From contig CP096134.1 in the NCBI GenBank assembly GCA_023242925.1, positions 558,001 through 622,000 on the forward strand: a DNA stretch of 64,000 nt, given 5' to 3'. Shown one piece after another: positions 1 to 10,026 of the stretch. The translations under genes and the position numbers were made by a program. How positions within the stretch are numbered: position 1 is the first letter of the stretch; every line of letters begins with the position of its first letter. Origin of the DNA: Hyphomonadaceae bacterium JAD_PAG50586_4 (GTDB lineage Bacteria > Pseudomonadota > Alphaproteobacteria > Caulobacterales > Aquidulcibacteraceae). The notes under the pieces were generated by a model. That model worked only from the letters and a program-made list of their open reading frames with translations. It was not told where the DNA came from and searched no databases.

Positions 1-1
1 T

Positions 2-705
2 CAAGCGCCGCGCTTGGCGCCCGGCGTGCAGGTGCGCTGGAGCGGGGCGGCGGATTTTCTGCTCATCGGCGGCAATGAACCTTATTGGAGCCGTTTCTAC
101 ATTCTCGCCGGCGGCAAAGCCGATGAGACACCGATCGCGCTCGATGTCGTCGAAGATGTGTTCGTGGCGCGTATCTCTATGTTCGCGCCGCCAGCCTTTG
201 CGCTCGGCATGCTACGCGCCATGTGCAAGCTCGGCATTCTCGGCAAACCCAAGGGCGATGTGATCCGCAGCATCGACGGTGTCGAATTCCGCAAGGACGT
301 CATGCCGAACAACGAAAGCATCGCCGCCTTACTCACGCGCCCGCCGATCTATTCACCTACGATGGTGAACTTCCTCGCCTATCATCCGGAGGCAAAATAC
401 ACCGACGGCCGCGCCAGCAGGGCGCCGCCGCCTATCGGCGCTACGGCACGGTTGCGATGAAAACCGTCTATCGCACCGGCGGCGCGCTCATCTTCTACGG
501 CAAGGTACTGGAGATCGTGCGGCCTGCGAAAGCGGGGCCGTGCGTGGGCGTCTGGGATGAAGTCGCGGCGATGCGCTATCCCGATCCGCCCGCGATCCTC
601 TCAATGGAAAACGTGCCCGAGTATCGCGCGGCGTTGCATCACCGCGACGCGGGCTTGGCGCGCACGATCGTGATCGCGACGCAGCCAATCCCGAGCGCAA
701 CTTAG
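2..705 (+). pseudogene. DUF1330-like protein, 5' truncated and frameshifted
   Basis: The frame enters from the left edge without a convincing start, so the 5' end is outside the window. The first frame stops near 460, but family-like sequence leaves it near 415-421 and continues one frame over to the TAG at 703-705. Read across the break it gives about 230 residues. The second half has a DUF1330-like look: AAYRRYG, then a TGGALIFYG segment, a WDEVAAMRYPDPP block and a C-terminal HHRDAGLARTIVIAT segment. DUF1330 proteins are small dimeric alpha/beta-barrel proteins of unknown function. A missing base in the CAGCAG stretch would explain the break. The stop overlaps the converging efflux gene by three bases. 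Confidence 0.6.
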
Positions 706-2093
706 ATCCCGCCGCCCAGCGCCTTGTAGAGCGTCACGAAATTCGTGGCGCGCTGCACGCGCGCGCTGACCAGCGCTTGCTGCGCGGTGTAAAGCTCGCG
801 CTGCGCATCGAGCAGGCTCAGATAATTGTCTATGCCTTGGCGATAGCGCGCCTCGGACATGCGATACGTATCCGTCGCCGCTTCCGCCAGCGATTGGCGC
901 GCATCGACCTGTTCATCGATCGTGCCATATTCCGCCAGCGCATCCGAGACCTCGCGGAACGCGATCTGGATCGATTGCTCATAGCGCGCCACCGCAATGT
1001 CGCGATCCGCATGGGCGACGTCAAGCTGGCCGCGACGCGCGCCGACATCGAACAACGGAATGGTCACGCGCGGGGTGAACGACCAGATGTCGCCGGCGCC
1101 ATTGAACAAATTCTCGAACGTGGAATCGATCTCGCCGCTCGAACCCGCAATCGACACGCTTGGGAAGAACGCTGCCCGCGCCGCGCCAATGTTCGCATTG
1201 GAGCCGCGTAGATTGTGTTCCGCCGCGCGAATGTCAGGCCGCGCCAACAGCACCTCGGAGGGGAGGCCAGGCGGCAGTGTTTCCAAGCCAAACGCCACCG
1301 CATCGATTGTCGTCGGCTTCAGCTCTTCCGGCACCGTGCCGCCCACGAGATACGCCAGCGCGTTCTCATCCTGCGCCACCAGCGTCGTATAGCGCGCCAC
1401 GTCAGCCCGCGCCGTCTCCACCGTCGTCTGCGCGCGACGCACGTCCAGCATGGACGCCGCACCCGCTTCAAAGCGGCGATTGGTCAGATCGAAGCTCTGG
1501 CGCTGCGCGTCCAGCGTTTCCTGCGCCAAGCGCAACAATTCGGAGTCGCCGGCATAGACGAAATAGAGCGACGCCACTTCGGAGATCAGGCTGATCTGGG
1601 CGCTGTTACGCGCATCCTCCGTGGCCAGATAGCTCTGCAGCGCCGCACGATTGAGGCTACGCACACGGCCGAAGAAATCCAGTTCAAACGCCGTCACGCC
1701 GACTGTCGCGGAATATTGCCGCGTCGTTTCGCCCGTGCCGCCCATCGAGATTGGCAGCTCTTGCGACGCTCCCGATACCGACCCATCCACGCTCGGCAGT
1801 AGTTCCGAGCGCTGGATGCGATGTGTCGCCCGCGCGCGCTCGATATTGAGCGCGGCGATACGCAGATCGCGGTTTTGCTCCAGCGCAAGTTCAATCACCT
1901 GACGCAATGTCGCGTCGGCATAGAAATCACGCCACGCCGGCAGCGCTGTGCTGGCATCGGCGACCGGCGCTTCATACGCTGGGCCTTGCGGCCAAGCTTC
2001 GGGCGTCGGTGCGGCCGGCGTTTCGTAATGCGGGTCGAGCGACACGCAGCCAGCAAGCAGCACAGCCGCCAGTGGGAGGAGGAGACTTCTCAT
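702..2093 (-). CDS. RND efflux outer-membrane factor (OprM/NodT family lipoprotein)
   Basis: 463 residues, the usual size for OprM/NodT outer-membrane channels. The N-terminus is a lipoprotein signal with lipobox LAGC and the lipidated cysteine at residue 16. Two outer-membrane efflux repeats follow, rich in long helices with Q, A and R heptads. Known role of the family: a trimeric outer-membrane and periplasmic tunnel that docks onto an adaptor and RND pump. It is the last gene of the minus-strand operon adaptor-pump-channel; its ATG directly follows the pump stop. Substrate cannot be told from sequence. Confidence 0.92.
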   Translation of the reverse strand: MRSLLLPLAAVLLAGCVSLDPHYETPAAPTPEAWPQGPAYEAPVADASTALPAWRDFYADATLRQVIELALEQNRDLRIAALNIERARATHRIQRSELLPSVDGSVSGASQELPISMGGTGETTRQYSATVGVTAFELDFFGRVRSLNRAALQSYLATEDARNSAQISLISEVASLYFVYAGDSELLRLAQETLDAQRQSFDLTNRRFEAGAASMLDVRRAQTTVETARADVARYTTLVAQDENALAYLVGGTVPEELKPTTIDAVAFGLETLPPGLPSEVLLARPDIRAAEHNLRGSNANIGAARAAFFPSVSIAGSSGEIDSTFENLFNGAGDIWSFTPRVTIPLFDVGARRGQLDVAHADRDIAVARYEQSIQIAFREVSDALAEYGTIDEQVDARQSLAEAATDTYRMSEARYRQGIDNYLSLLDAQRELYTAQQALVSARVQRATNFVTLYKALGGGI

Positions 2094-5000
2094 TCACGCG
2101 TTTCCGATTTGTGGCGCAGCATTGGTCGCGTCCGCCGGCTTGGCGCGGCGCGAGAACATGCGGCTCACGAGGACGAAGAAGAACGGCGTCAGCGAGGTGA
2201 CGAGCAACGTCGCCGCCAGCATGCCGCCGATCACGCCGGTGCCGATCGCGTTTTGCGCGCCTGAACCTGCGCCCGTAGCGATCGCGAGCGGCAGCACGCC
2301 GCACGTGAACGCGAACGATGTCATCAGGATCGGCCGCAAGCGCAGTTTCGCGGCTTCGAGGGCTGCGTCCGCCCAATCCATGCCTTGCTGTGCGAGCGAG
2401 CGTGCGAATTCCACGATCAGGATCGCGTTCTTCGCCGCCAACCCCATCGTCGTCAGTAGGCCGACTTGGAAATAGATGTCGTTCGACAGTCCACGTAGGT
2501 TCGCCGCCAACACCGCACCCAAAAGGCCAAGCGGCACGACCACAAGCACCGAAAGCGGAATGGTCCAGCTTTCATAAAGTGCGGCCAAGCAGAGGAATAC
2601 GACCAGCAACGAGAGCGCATAGAGCAACGGCGCTTGCGAGCCGGACAAACGTTCTTCGAACGACATGCCTGACCATTGCAGGCCCGTGCCCGGCGGCAAT
2701 TCGCTCGCGAGCGCCTCCATCCGGTCCATCGCCGTGCCGGAGCTCACGCCCGGCGCGCCTTGGCCCTGGATGTTGAACGACGGCGCGCCGTTGAAGCGTT
2801 CAAGGCGCGGCGGCGCCGAGATCCAGTGCGAGCTGGAGAACGCAGAGAACGGCGCCATCTCGCCCTGGCCGTTGCGCACGTACCAAGCGTTCAGATCTTC
2901 CGGGACCATGCGATATGGCGCGTCGGCCTGCATGTAGACGCGCTTGACGCGGCCGCGATCAACGAAGTCGTTGATGTATTGGCCCCCAAGCCGCCGAGAG
3001 CGTGTTGTTCACGTCCGACACTGCAACACCCAGCGCGGACGCCGCGTGGTGGTCGATGTCGAGCTGCAATTGCGGCGTATCTTCCTGGCCGTTGGGGCGC
3101 ACTTGCTGCAAGCGTTGGTCAAGCGCCGCCGCACCCAGCAATTGATCGCGTATACCGAGGAATTGCTCGCGCTCCATGCCGGTGAGGTTGGTCAAGTGCA
3201 TGTCGAAGCCCGAAGCGATGCCGAGTTCGGACACAGCTGGCGGGATGATCGGAAACACCATCGCATCGCGGATTTGGCTGAAGCGGCCGAAGGCGCGTTG
3301 CACGATCGCTTGCGCGCTTTGATCGCCGCCGCCGCGTTCCGACCAATCTTTCAGATTGACGAACACGATGCCTTGGTTCTGGCCAACGCCAGCGAAGCCG
3401 AAGCCGATCACCGAGAACGCCGAGTTCACCGACTGGCCTTCGTCTTCCAAAAGATAGGTCTCAACTTGCTCCATCACCGCGCGCGTACGCTCAGCGGTCG
3501 CGCCGCTCGGCAATTGCACGATGGTGATAAAGAAGCCTTGGTCTTCTTCCGGGAAGAACGAGGAGGGCAGACGCGCCGTCAGCAGAGCAAGCGCAATCAG
3601 GATCACCGCATAGAGACCGAGCACGCGCTTGCCGGATCTCGGCGCCAGCGTCCGCGTGACGATGCCGGCATAGCGATTGGCGACGCTCTCGAAGCCGCGA
3701 TTGAAGCCATTGAAGAATTTGCCCAGGCGCGAGCCTTCGCCTGGCGGCGGGGTGTGCCTCAGCAAAGTTGCGCAAAGCGCCGGCGTCAAGGTGAGCGCAA
3801 CCAGCACGGAAAGCGCCATCGCCGAGACGACTGTCACCGAGAATTGGCGATAAATCACGCCGGTTGAGCCGGGGAAGAACGCCATCGGAATGAACACGGC
3901 CGAGAGCACGAGCGCGATGCCAATCAGCGCGCCGGTGATCTGCTGCATCGATTTCTTGGTGGCGTCCTTGGCCGAGAGACGCTCTTCGCGCATCACCCGT
4001 TCGACGTTTTCCACCACCACGATGGCGTCATCGACCAGCAGGCCGATCGCCAACACCATCGCGAACATGGTGAGCGTATTTATCGAGAAGCCGAGCACCG
4101 AAAGAATTGCGAACGTGCCCAGCAGAACGACGGGCACCGTGATCGTGGTGATCAGGGTCGCGCGCCAGTTTTGCAGGAACAGGAACATGACGATGAAGAC
4201 GAGCACGAAGGCTTCGATCAGCGTCTTGACCACTTCCTCGATCGATTTCTCGACGAAAGGCGTCGTGTCGTAGGGCACAACGGTGCGCACCCCCGCAGGG
4301 AAATTGGCGGAGAGTTCGTCCAAGCGATGGCGCACGGCTTCCGCCGTCGCGACCGCGTTGGCGCCCGAGGCCAAGCGAATGCCCATGCCTGCCGCTGGCC
4401 GGCCGTTAAAGCGGCCTTCCATCATATAGCTTTCGGCGCCGAGTTCGACGCGCGCCACGTCTTGCAAGCGCACCGTTGCGCCGTCCGGCATGGTGCGGAC
4501 GAGGATTTGCTGGAATTCTTCCGGCGTCGTCAGCAGCGATTGCGACGTCACCGTCGCGTTGAGCTGCTGGCCGTCCACATACGGCGTGCCGCCGATTTGG
4601 CCGGCGGAGACTTCCGCGTTCTGCGCGCGCACGGCAGCGGCCACGTCGGCGGGCGTCAGCGAATAGGAGAGCAGGGCGTTCGGGTCGAGCCAAATGCGCA
4701 TCGCGTATGGCGAGCCAAACGCCTGCACTTCGCCCACACCTTCGACGCGGCTAATTTCATCGCGCAGCGATGAAGCAACGAAATCGCCCAAATCGTTCGA
4801 TGTCGTGTTCGGATCGTCCGAAACGACACCGACAACCATCAGGAAGCTGTTCGACGCTTTCGCGACCTGCACGCCTTGCTGCTGCACCGCTTGCGGCAAG
4901 AGCGGCAGGGCGTTCTGCAGCTTATTCTGAACCTGTACCTGCGCGATGTCAGGATCAGTTCCTTGGTCGAACGTCAGCGTCAGTGTCGCCGTGCCCGAGC

Positions 5001-5250
5001 TGTCGCTCGAAGCCGACATATAACGCAAATTGTCGATGCCGTTCATCTGCTGCTCGATCACCTGCGTGACCGAATCTTCCACCGTCTGCGCCGAAGCGCC
5101 GGGGTAGGACGCAGTGATCGTCACCGCGGGCGGGGCGATCTCCGGATATTGCGAGACCGGCAGCTGCGTGATCGAAAGCACGCCCATGAGCGCGATAACG
5201 ATCGCTAGCACCCATGCGAAGATGGGGCGTTCGATAAAAAACCGTGACAT
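2094..5250 (-). CDS. RND multidrug efflux pump (AcrB/MexB type), single frameshift
   Basis: Inner-membrane proton/drug antiporter of the HAE1 family. The 5' part (763 residues) begins [12 protein letters not shown] like AcrB and carries the proton-relay segment [13 protein letters not shown] in TM4. The 3' part (279 residues) resumes with the porter domain and has [14 protein letters not shown] in TM10. The frames part at 2981-2989, where AcrB relatives read AAWGG-(S/Q)Y-(V/I)NDF; here the C-run at 2983-2987 leaves AAWGPIH. Restoring the missing two bases gives about 1052 residues, the normal family length. All other segments are intact, so sequencing error is the simplest explanation. It starts six bases after the adaptor gene. 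Confidence 0.9.
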
Positions 5251-5256
5251 GAATGA

Positions 5257-6384
5257 TTAGCCGTTGCGCCCGCGGAGGGAGACAGCGCCTTCCTGCGTTG
5301 TTTGTTCAGCTTCGACATTGACCGGCGTGGCCTGCGCGCCCGGACGGATGCGTTGCAAGCCATCGACAATCAGGCGGTCGCCCGGATTGAGTCCGGCTGT
5401 CACCACCCAAGAATCGCCAGCCGTCGCGCCAGTTTCGATCACGCGCTGTTCCACGACATTCTCGCGGTTCAACACCATCGCCACTGCCTCGCCGCGCGCG
5501 TTGCGCGTGACGCCTTGTTGCGGCGCGAGGATCGCTTGCTGGTTCACGCCTTCAATCAGGCGCGCCTGCACGAACATACCGGGGAGGAGAACGTGGTCAG
5601 GATTCGGGAAGACAGCGCGCAGACGCACCGTGCCGGTGGTTTGGTTCACGGTGACTTCCGAGAATTGCAGCTCGCCTTGGTGTGTATAATCGCTGCCGTC
5701 CGGCATGATCAGGCGCACCTGCGCGTGGCTTTGGCCGTTTTGCGCCAGCGCCTGGCGCAAGCGCAGCATGTCCGCGCTCGATTGCGTCATATCGACATAA
5801 ACGCGATCGATGTTTTGGATCACGGCGAACGGTGCTGCTTGCGCCGGCGTCGCCAGCGCGCCCGGCGTCACGCTCGATGCGCCGATGATGCCGCTGATGG
5901 GCGCGGTCACGCGTGTATAGTTCACGCTGATGCGCGCGTTTTCCAACGCGGCCGAAGCTTGATCGGAGGTCGCGCGGGCGTCGTCCAATTCCTGTTGGCT
6001 GACAGCGCCGATCTCGATCAATTGTTGATAGCGATCAAAGCGCGCGCGGGCCGAAGCTGCTGCGGCTTGTGTGCTGGAGAGCTGCGCCTGCGCGGGGCCG
6101 GCATCGATCTCATACAGAACCTGGCCGGCGCGGACCGTCGCGCCTTCCTCAAACCGGCGCGCACGGACGATACCGCCAATCTGCGGACGGACTTCGGAGG
6201 TCTCGAACGCAGCAACCCGGCCAGCCAGCCGGAGCGACACTTCATATTGCTGGGGCGCGATCTCCACGATCCCGACTTGCGGGGCCGGAGGCGCAGCACC
6301 TTCCGCGCCCGCTGGCGCGTCGCAGGCCGCCAAAAGGGCCGCGAGGCTGACCAGACTAGCGCCGGCTACCACACGATATGACAT
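5257..6384 (-). CDS. RND efflux periplasmic adaptor (AcrA/MexA family lipoprotein)
   Basis: 375 residues. The signal peptide ends in lipobox LAAC with the lipidated cysteine at residue 21. A biotinyl-lipoyl-like half-motif lies near residues 60-95 (VRPQIGGIVRARRFEEGATVRAG in part), then a helical hairpin near 100-160 and beta-barrel and membrane-proximal domains. Family knowledge: the adaptor bridges the inner-membrane pump and the outer-membrane channel. First gene of the operon adaptor-pump-channel, with the operator-like palindrome at 6449-6468 just upstream and a divergent TetR gene beyond it, so TetR repression of the operon is the natural inference. Confidence 0.93.
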   Translation of the reverse strand: MSYRVVAGASLVSLAALLAACDAPAGAEGAAPPAPQVGIVEIAPQQYEVSLRLAGRVAAFETSEVRPQIGGIVRARRFEEGATVRAGQVLYEIDAGPAQAQLSSTQAAAASARARFDRYQQLIEIGAVSQQELDDARATSDQASAALENARISVNYTRVTAPISGIIGASSVTPGALATPAQAAPFAVIQNIDRVYVDMTQSSADMLRLRQALAQNGQSHAQVRLIMPDGSDYTHQGELQFSEVTVNQTTGTVRLRAVFPNPDHVLLPGMFVQARLIEGVNQQAILAPQQGVTRNARGEAVAMVLNRENVVEQRVIETGATAGDSWVVTAGLNPGDRLIVDGLQRIRPGAQATPVNVEAEQTTQEGAVSLRGRNG

Positions 6385-6448
6385 TTAGAAGTCCCCGCTT
6401 CTTTAATGTGCGTTTACGAAACACACATAAAAACAACACACAAAGGTT

Positions 6449-6468
6449 GAGAATGAGCGTTCATTCTC
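6449..6468. promoter_or_regulatory. Candidate TetR operator between efflux operon and tetR
   Basis: Perfect inverted repeat with 8-bp arms, GAGAATGA and TCATTCTC, separated by gcgt. It sits in the 160-bp divergent spacer between the efflux adaptor (start 6384, minus) and the TetR gene (start 6545, plus). Size, symmetry and place match operators of AcrR/TtgR-type repressors that control their neighbouring pump and themselves. Binding is inferred. Confidence 0.65.
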
Positions 6469-6544
6469 ATAGGAACGGGAAGTGAGTGTTCCCTGGCGCT
6501 AAGTCAAGAGCGCTAGGGTGCTAAAAAATAAGAGAGGAAACGCG

Positions 6545-7174
6545 ATGGATTCGGCCGAGCCCGTCACGAGCACGGAACCAAGTAAGGCGGACCTCCGCCG
6601 CGCCCAGGTGCTGGACGCTGCGGCGAAGTGCTTCAACAATGAGGGCTTCCACGGCGCGAGTATGTCCTCGATCGCGTCCGAGGCCGGCATGAGCGTCGGC
6701 CAGATCTATCGCTATTTCGAAAACAAGGAGGCGGTGATCGCCGCTATCGTCGAGCAGAAGCTCGCCGAATGGTCGCTGCGCATGGCCGAAGTGCGCGCCC
6801 GCAACGGCGACCTGCTCGAAGAGATGATGGAAGTCGCGCGCTTTCACATCGAGAAGGTCGTCGCGCCCGAACAAGCCGCGCTCTCGCTCGAGTTTCTTGC
6901 CGAAGCCGCACGCAATCCGCGCATCGGTGAAATCGTGCGCGTGGTGGATGGCGTGATGCGCGGGCATTTGAAGGACGTGCTGTTGCGCAACGGCGCCGTC
7001 GAAGACGACAAGATCGAAGCCCGCATCGATATGATCGCCATGCTGATCGACGGCTGGGTCGTGCGCGGCGTGAAGAACCCCAAACTTAAGAAGGAGGATT
7101 ATCTCGAAGCGCTGCGGCCGCTGTTCGAGATTCTGCTGCATTGCCCTCAGGGCGGCGGCGGCTCCTGCGCCTAA
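6545..7174 (+). CDS. TetR/AcrR family repressor of the efflux operon
   Basis: 209 residues from the ATG at 6545, preferred over the in-frame GTG at 6518 because AGAGAGGA lies directly before it. The N-terminal helix-turn-helix is clear at about residues 18-65 (VLDAAAKCFNNEGF, then IASEAGMSVGQIYRYFENKEAV). The rest is the helical ligand-binding and dimer domain. Divergent to the efflux operon and next to the palindrome at 6449-6468, so probably its local ligand-released repressor. Ligand unknown. Confidence 0.9.
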   Translation: MDSAEPVTSTEPSKADLRRAQVLDAAAKCFNNEGFHGASMSSIASEAGMSVGQIYRYFENKEAVIAAIVEQKLAEWSLRMAEVRARNGDLLEEMMEVARFHIEKVVAPEQAALSLEFLAEAARNPRIGEIVRVVDGVMRGHLKDVLLRNGAVEDDKIEARIDMIAMLIDGWVVRGVKNPKLKKEDYLEALRPLFEILLHCPQGGGGSCA

Positions 7175-7235
7175 GCGCCGCTTGGCGCGCGTCGCGTAAT
7201 ATTGCACTTTGCGCCTAAGAAGAGGGGCGCGACGC

Positions 7236-8507
7236 ATGGCGGAATGGGCGAATTGGTCTGGCAGCGTCAAAGCGCGCCCCGCGCTCGTCGCGAAACCCAA
7301 AACCGAAGACGAATTGGCGCGCATCGTGCGCGAGGCCAACGAAGTGCGCGTCACTGGCGCCGGCCATTCCTTCATGCCGCTTTGCGAAACCGATGGCGCG
7401 CTGCTCTCGCTTTCAGAGCTCGACGGCGCGACCGAGTTCAACGCCGACAAATCGCGCGTCTGGGCGCCGGCCGGGTGGAGCCTCGCCAAACTCACCGAAG
7501 CGCTCTGGGCCCAAGGCGTCTCGCTGATCAATCAAGGCGACGTAAACCCGCAATCGCTCGCCGGCGCGATAGGCACCGGCACACACGGCACCGGCGCACA
7601 ACTCGGCTCACTCTCCACCGCAGCGCGCGCTTTCCGTATGATGTTGGCCGACGGCTCGATCGTCACTTGCAGCGAAAACGAAAACCGCGACCTCTACGAA
7701 GCACAGCGCTTAGCGCTCGGCATGGTAGGTGTAGCCACCCGTATCGAGATCGACGTGCTGCCGGCTTATCATTTGGAAGAAAAACTAGAATCGCATCCGC
7801 TCGATTGGGTCGCCGAAAATTGGGATGAGATGGCGGCCAACAATCGCCACGTTGAGTTCTTCGTCTTTCCGTACGGCAAGAATGTTGTGCTCAAACGCCT
7901 CAATCCCGTTCCGGGCGAGGGGGCGCTTCTGCAGAAGAACGACATGGACGAAAGCGCCTTCCGCATGGTCTGCGACATCTGCTCGGTCGCGCCGTTCCTC
8001 ACGTCTTTGCTGCAACCCGCCATCGTGCCGCCCGGCGTGCGCCAACGCCGCGTCGGCCCCGCGTATCAAATTTTCCCGTCAGACCGCACTGTGCGCTTCG
8101 AAGAAATGGAATACGAAATTCCGCGCGACGCTGGTCGGGCGGCACTGCGTGAAGTGATCGCCTGGATCAAGAAGCGCAATCTGCCCGTCACCTTCCCGTT
8201 CGAATTCCGGACCACCGCCGCTGACAACATTTGGCTGAGCCCCTTCAACAAAGGCCCCTGTGTTTCGATCTCGATGCACCAATACGCAAAGATGAAATGG
8301 CGCGAACTTTTCGTGGAAGCCGAGCAAATCTTTCGCGCCCACGGCGGCCGCCCGCATTGGGCCAAGCGCCACACGCTTAATCGCCGTGACGTCGATGCGC
8401 TCTATCCGCAAGCCCAGCGCTTCCGTGACGTCCGCGTCGCGCACGACCCAAGCGGCAAATTCCTCAACACCCATCTCGCGCCGCTGTTCGGCCCGGAGCC
8501 TGCTTAA
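7236..8507 (+). CDS. FAD-linked sugar-lactone oxidase (D-arabinono-1,4-lactone oxidase family)
   Basis: 423 residues from ATG 7236, which has AGAGGGG upstream; a start at 7209 would add an unlikely basic leader. The N-terminal half is a PCMH-type FAD domain: VTGAGHSF near residue 45 and the signature GTGTHGTGAQLG near 115. The C-terminal half is the ALO domain and has PHWAKRH near residue 380. The family oxidises aldonolactones such as gulono- or arabinono-1,4-lactone and usually passes electrons to oxygen or cytochrome. The real substrate is not predictable. The stop codon shares a base with the next gene's ATG, so the two are probably cotranslated. Confidence 0.8.
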   Translation: MAEWANWSGSVKARPALVAKPKTEDELARIVREANEVRVTGAGHSFMPLCETDGALLSLSELDGATEFNADKSRVWAPAGWSLAKLTEALWAQGVSLINQGDVNPQSLAGAIGTGTHGTGAQLGSLSTAARAFRMMLADGSIVTCSENENRDLYEAQRLALGMVGVATRIEIDVLPAYHLEEKLESHPLDWVAENWDEMAANNRHVEFFVFPYGKNVVLKRLNPVPGEGALLQKNDMDESAFRMVCDICSVAPFLTSLLQPAIVPPGVRQRRVGPAYQIFPSDRTVRFEEMEYEIPRDAGRAALREVIAWIKKRNLPVTFPFEFRTTAADNIWLSPFNKGPCVSISMHQYAKMKWRELFVEAEQIFRAHGGRPHWAKRHTLNRRDVDALYPQAQRFRDVRVAHDPSGKFLNTHLAPLFGPEPA

Positions 8508-9643
8508 TGTCCGACATCAATCTGCACAGCGCGCTCATCGGCCAACAAGGCTCGCGCGCCGAACTCAACACGCCGGTTCTCGTGGTCGATGGCGATGCGT
8601 TGAAACGAAACATCGACGCGATGGCCGCGTTCGCGCGCCAGCATAAAATCGCACTCCGCCCGCACGCGAAAACCCATAAGAGCGCCCACATCGCGCAAAT
8701 GCAGATCGACGCGGGCGCGGTCGGAATCTGCTGCGCCAAGCTCGGCGAAGCCGAAGCGCTGGCCCAGGGCGGGGTGGGCGACGTCCTGATCACGTCGCCG
8801 GTGGTTACGCCGCAAGCGATCGGGCGTCTCATCTCATTGGCGGCGCGCATCAAATCGCTGCGCGTCGCGGTCGATAACCCGCTCAACGTCGATGCGCTCG
8901 CCGCCGCCGCGTCGAAAGCGGATATCGTGCTGCAAGTGATCGTGGACATCGATCCCGGCATTCGCCGTACTGGCGTCGCTTCGCCCGAAGCCGCGCTCGA
9001 TCTCGCCCAACGCATCGCAGCGCTGCCATCCCTCAAGTATCGCGGCGTGCAATTCTATTGCGGCCAGCAACAGCACATCGAATCCTTCGCCGATCGCCGT
9101 AGCGCCATCGAAGAGCGCACGCTTTATCTGAGCAGCGTTGTCGCCTTGCTCGAAGGCGAGGGCCTCGCGCCTGAATTCATCACCGGCGGCGGCACAGGTA
9201 CGCACCGTATCGACGCCAGCCTCGGCGTGTTCAACGAATTGCAAACCGGCTCCTACGTCTTTATGGATCGCCAATACAACGAGTGCGACATCACCGGCGA
9301 AGGCGGCGCGGGTTTTGAAACCTCGCTATTCATCGACACGCGCATCATCAGCGCCAATGCACAAAGCATGGCCACGCTCGATTCCGGCTTCAAATCCATG
9401 TCCACCGATGGCGGCTTGCCCACGATCGTGGATGGTGCACCGACGACTTCCGCCTTCTTCTTCATGGGTGACGAACACGCCGCGCTCATCGCGCCCGGTC
9501 ACGAATTCAAGCTCGGCGATCTTGTCACGCTCGCCGTTCCGCACTGCGATCCGACCGTGAACCTCTACGACGCCTACCACGTCGTGCAGGGCGCCACGTT
9601 GGTCGACATTTGGCCGGTCACTGCCCGGGGCCGTTCCAGATAG
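8507..9643 (+). CDS. PLP-dependent D-threonine aldolase / D-serine dehydratase-like enzyme
   Basis: 378 residues of the fold-type III (alanine-racemase barrel) DSD1/D-threonine aldolase family. The PLP lysine is in RPHAKTHK (K55). A glycine-rich phosphate site, ITGGGTGTH, lies near residue 225. The metal-binding C-terminal site reads PHCD (H346, C347, D348). Members cleave D-threonine to glycine and acetaldehyde or dehydrate D-3-hydroxyaspartate or D-serine; the H-C-D arrangement is compatible with the aldolase type but does not settle it. It overlaps the lactone oxidase by one base, an unusual partner. Confidence 0.78.
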   Translation: MSDINLHSALIGQQGSRAELNTPVLVVDGDALKRNIDAMAAFARQHKIALRPHAKTHKSAHIAQMQIDAGAVGICCAKLGEAEALAQGGVGDVLITSPVVTPQAIGRLISLAARIKSLRVAVDNPLNVDALAAAASKADIVLQVIVDIDPGIRRTGVASPEAALDLAQRIAALPSLKYRGVQFYCGQQQHIESFADRRSAIEERTLYLSSVVALLEGEGLAPEFITGGGTGTHRIDASLGVFNELQTGSYVFMDRQYNECDITGEGGAGFETSLFIDTRIISANAQSMATLDSGFKSMSTDGGLPTIVDGAPTTSAFFFMGDEHAALIAPGHEFKLGDLVTLAVPHCDPTVNLYDAYHVVQGATLVDIWPVTARGRSR

Positions 9644-9725
9644 GCGAATAAAAACAACATAATACCGCCATTTAGCAGCCTGGCCGCTTGCATCGCGTGT
9701 TTTAACGTGGTAGCACGACGCCACA

Positions 9726-10025
9726 ATGGCAAAACAAGCTCAATCCGGCGCGCTGCGCCCCGACGTCTATGACGCGCTCCTGTCGCTGCGCGACCGCAAG
9801 GAGGCCGAGGCCTTTCTCGCCGATCTCTGCACGCCGGGCGAATTGAAAGCGCTCAACGAACGCTGGCAGGTCGCGCGCCTGCTGCATCAAGGCGAGCTCT
9901 CGTATCGCGACATCGCCAAAGTCGCCGAAGCCAGCACCGCGACCGTCACGCGCGTTGCGCGCTTCCTCAAAGATATGCCCTATCAGGGCTATCGCCGCAT
10001 CCTTGATCGTTTGAAAGCCGCCTAA
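9726..10025 (+). CDS. YerC/YecD family TrpR-like regulator heading the his operon
   Basis: 99 residues, close to the whole TrpR-like helix-turn-helix fold. The segment VYDALLSLRDRKEAEAFLADLCTPGE and the recognition unit YRDIAKVAEASTATVTRVARFL are typical of the YerC group. It is one base ahead of hisG and so the first gene of the histidine operon. TrpR-like proteins in this position have been proposed as histidine-responsive repressors (HisR) in other bacteria; an autoregulatory role here is inference. No strong Shine-Dalgarno is visible. The 82-bp leader 9644-9725 has no clear terminator or histidine-rich leader peptide. Confidence 0.8.
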   Translation: MAKQAQSGALRPDVYDALLSLRDRKEAEAFLADLCTPGELKALNERWQVARLLHQGELSYRDIAKVAEASTATVTRVARFLKDMPYQGYRRILDRLKAA

Positions 10026-10026
10026 G

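Noticed and set aside
2944..3867. Long plus-strand frame opposite the first RND pump (about 307 codons)
   Set aside because: It is a shadow of the pump gene on the other strand: Arg/His/Ala-rich, no domain, and many similar mirror frames occur throughout this GC-rich window.
6521..7531. Minus-strand frame of 336 codons opposite tetR and the lactone oxidase
   Set aside because: No recognisable domain; it spans two well-supported plus-strand genes and their intergenic region.
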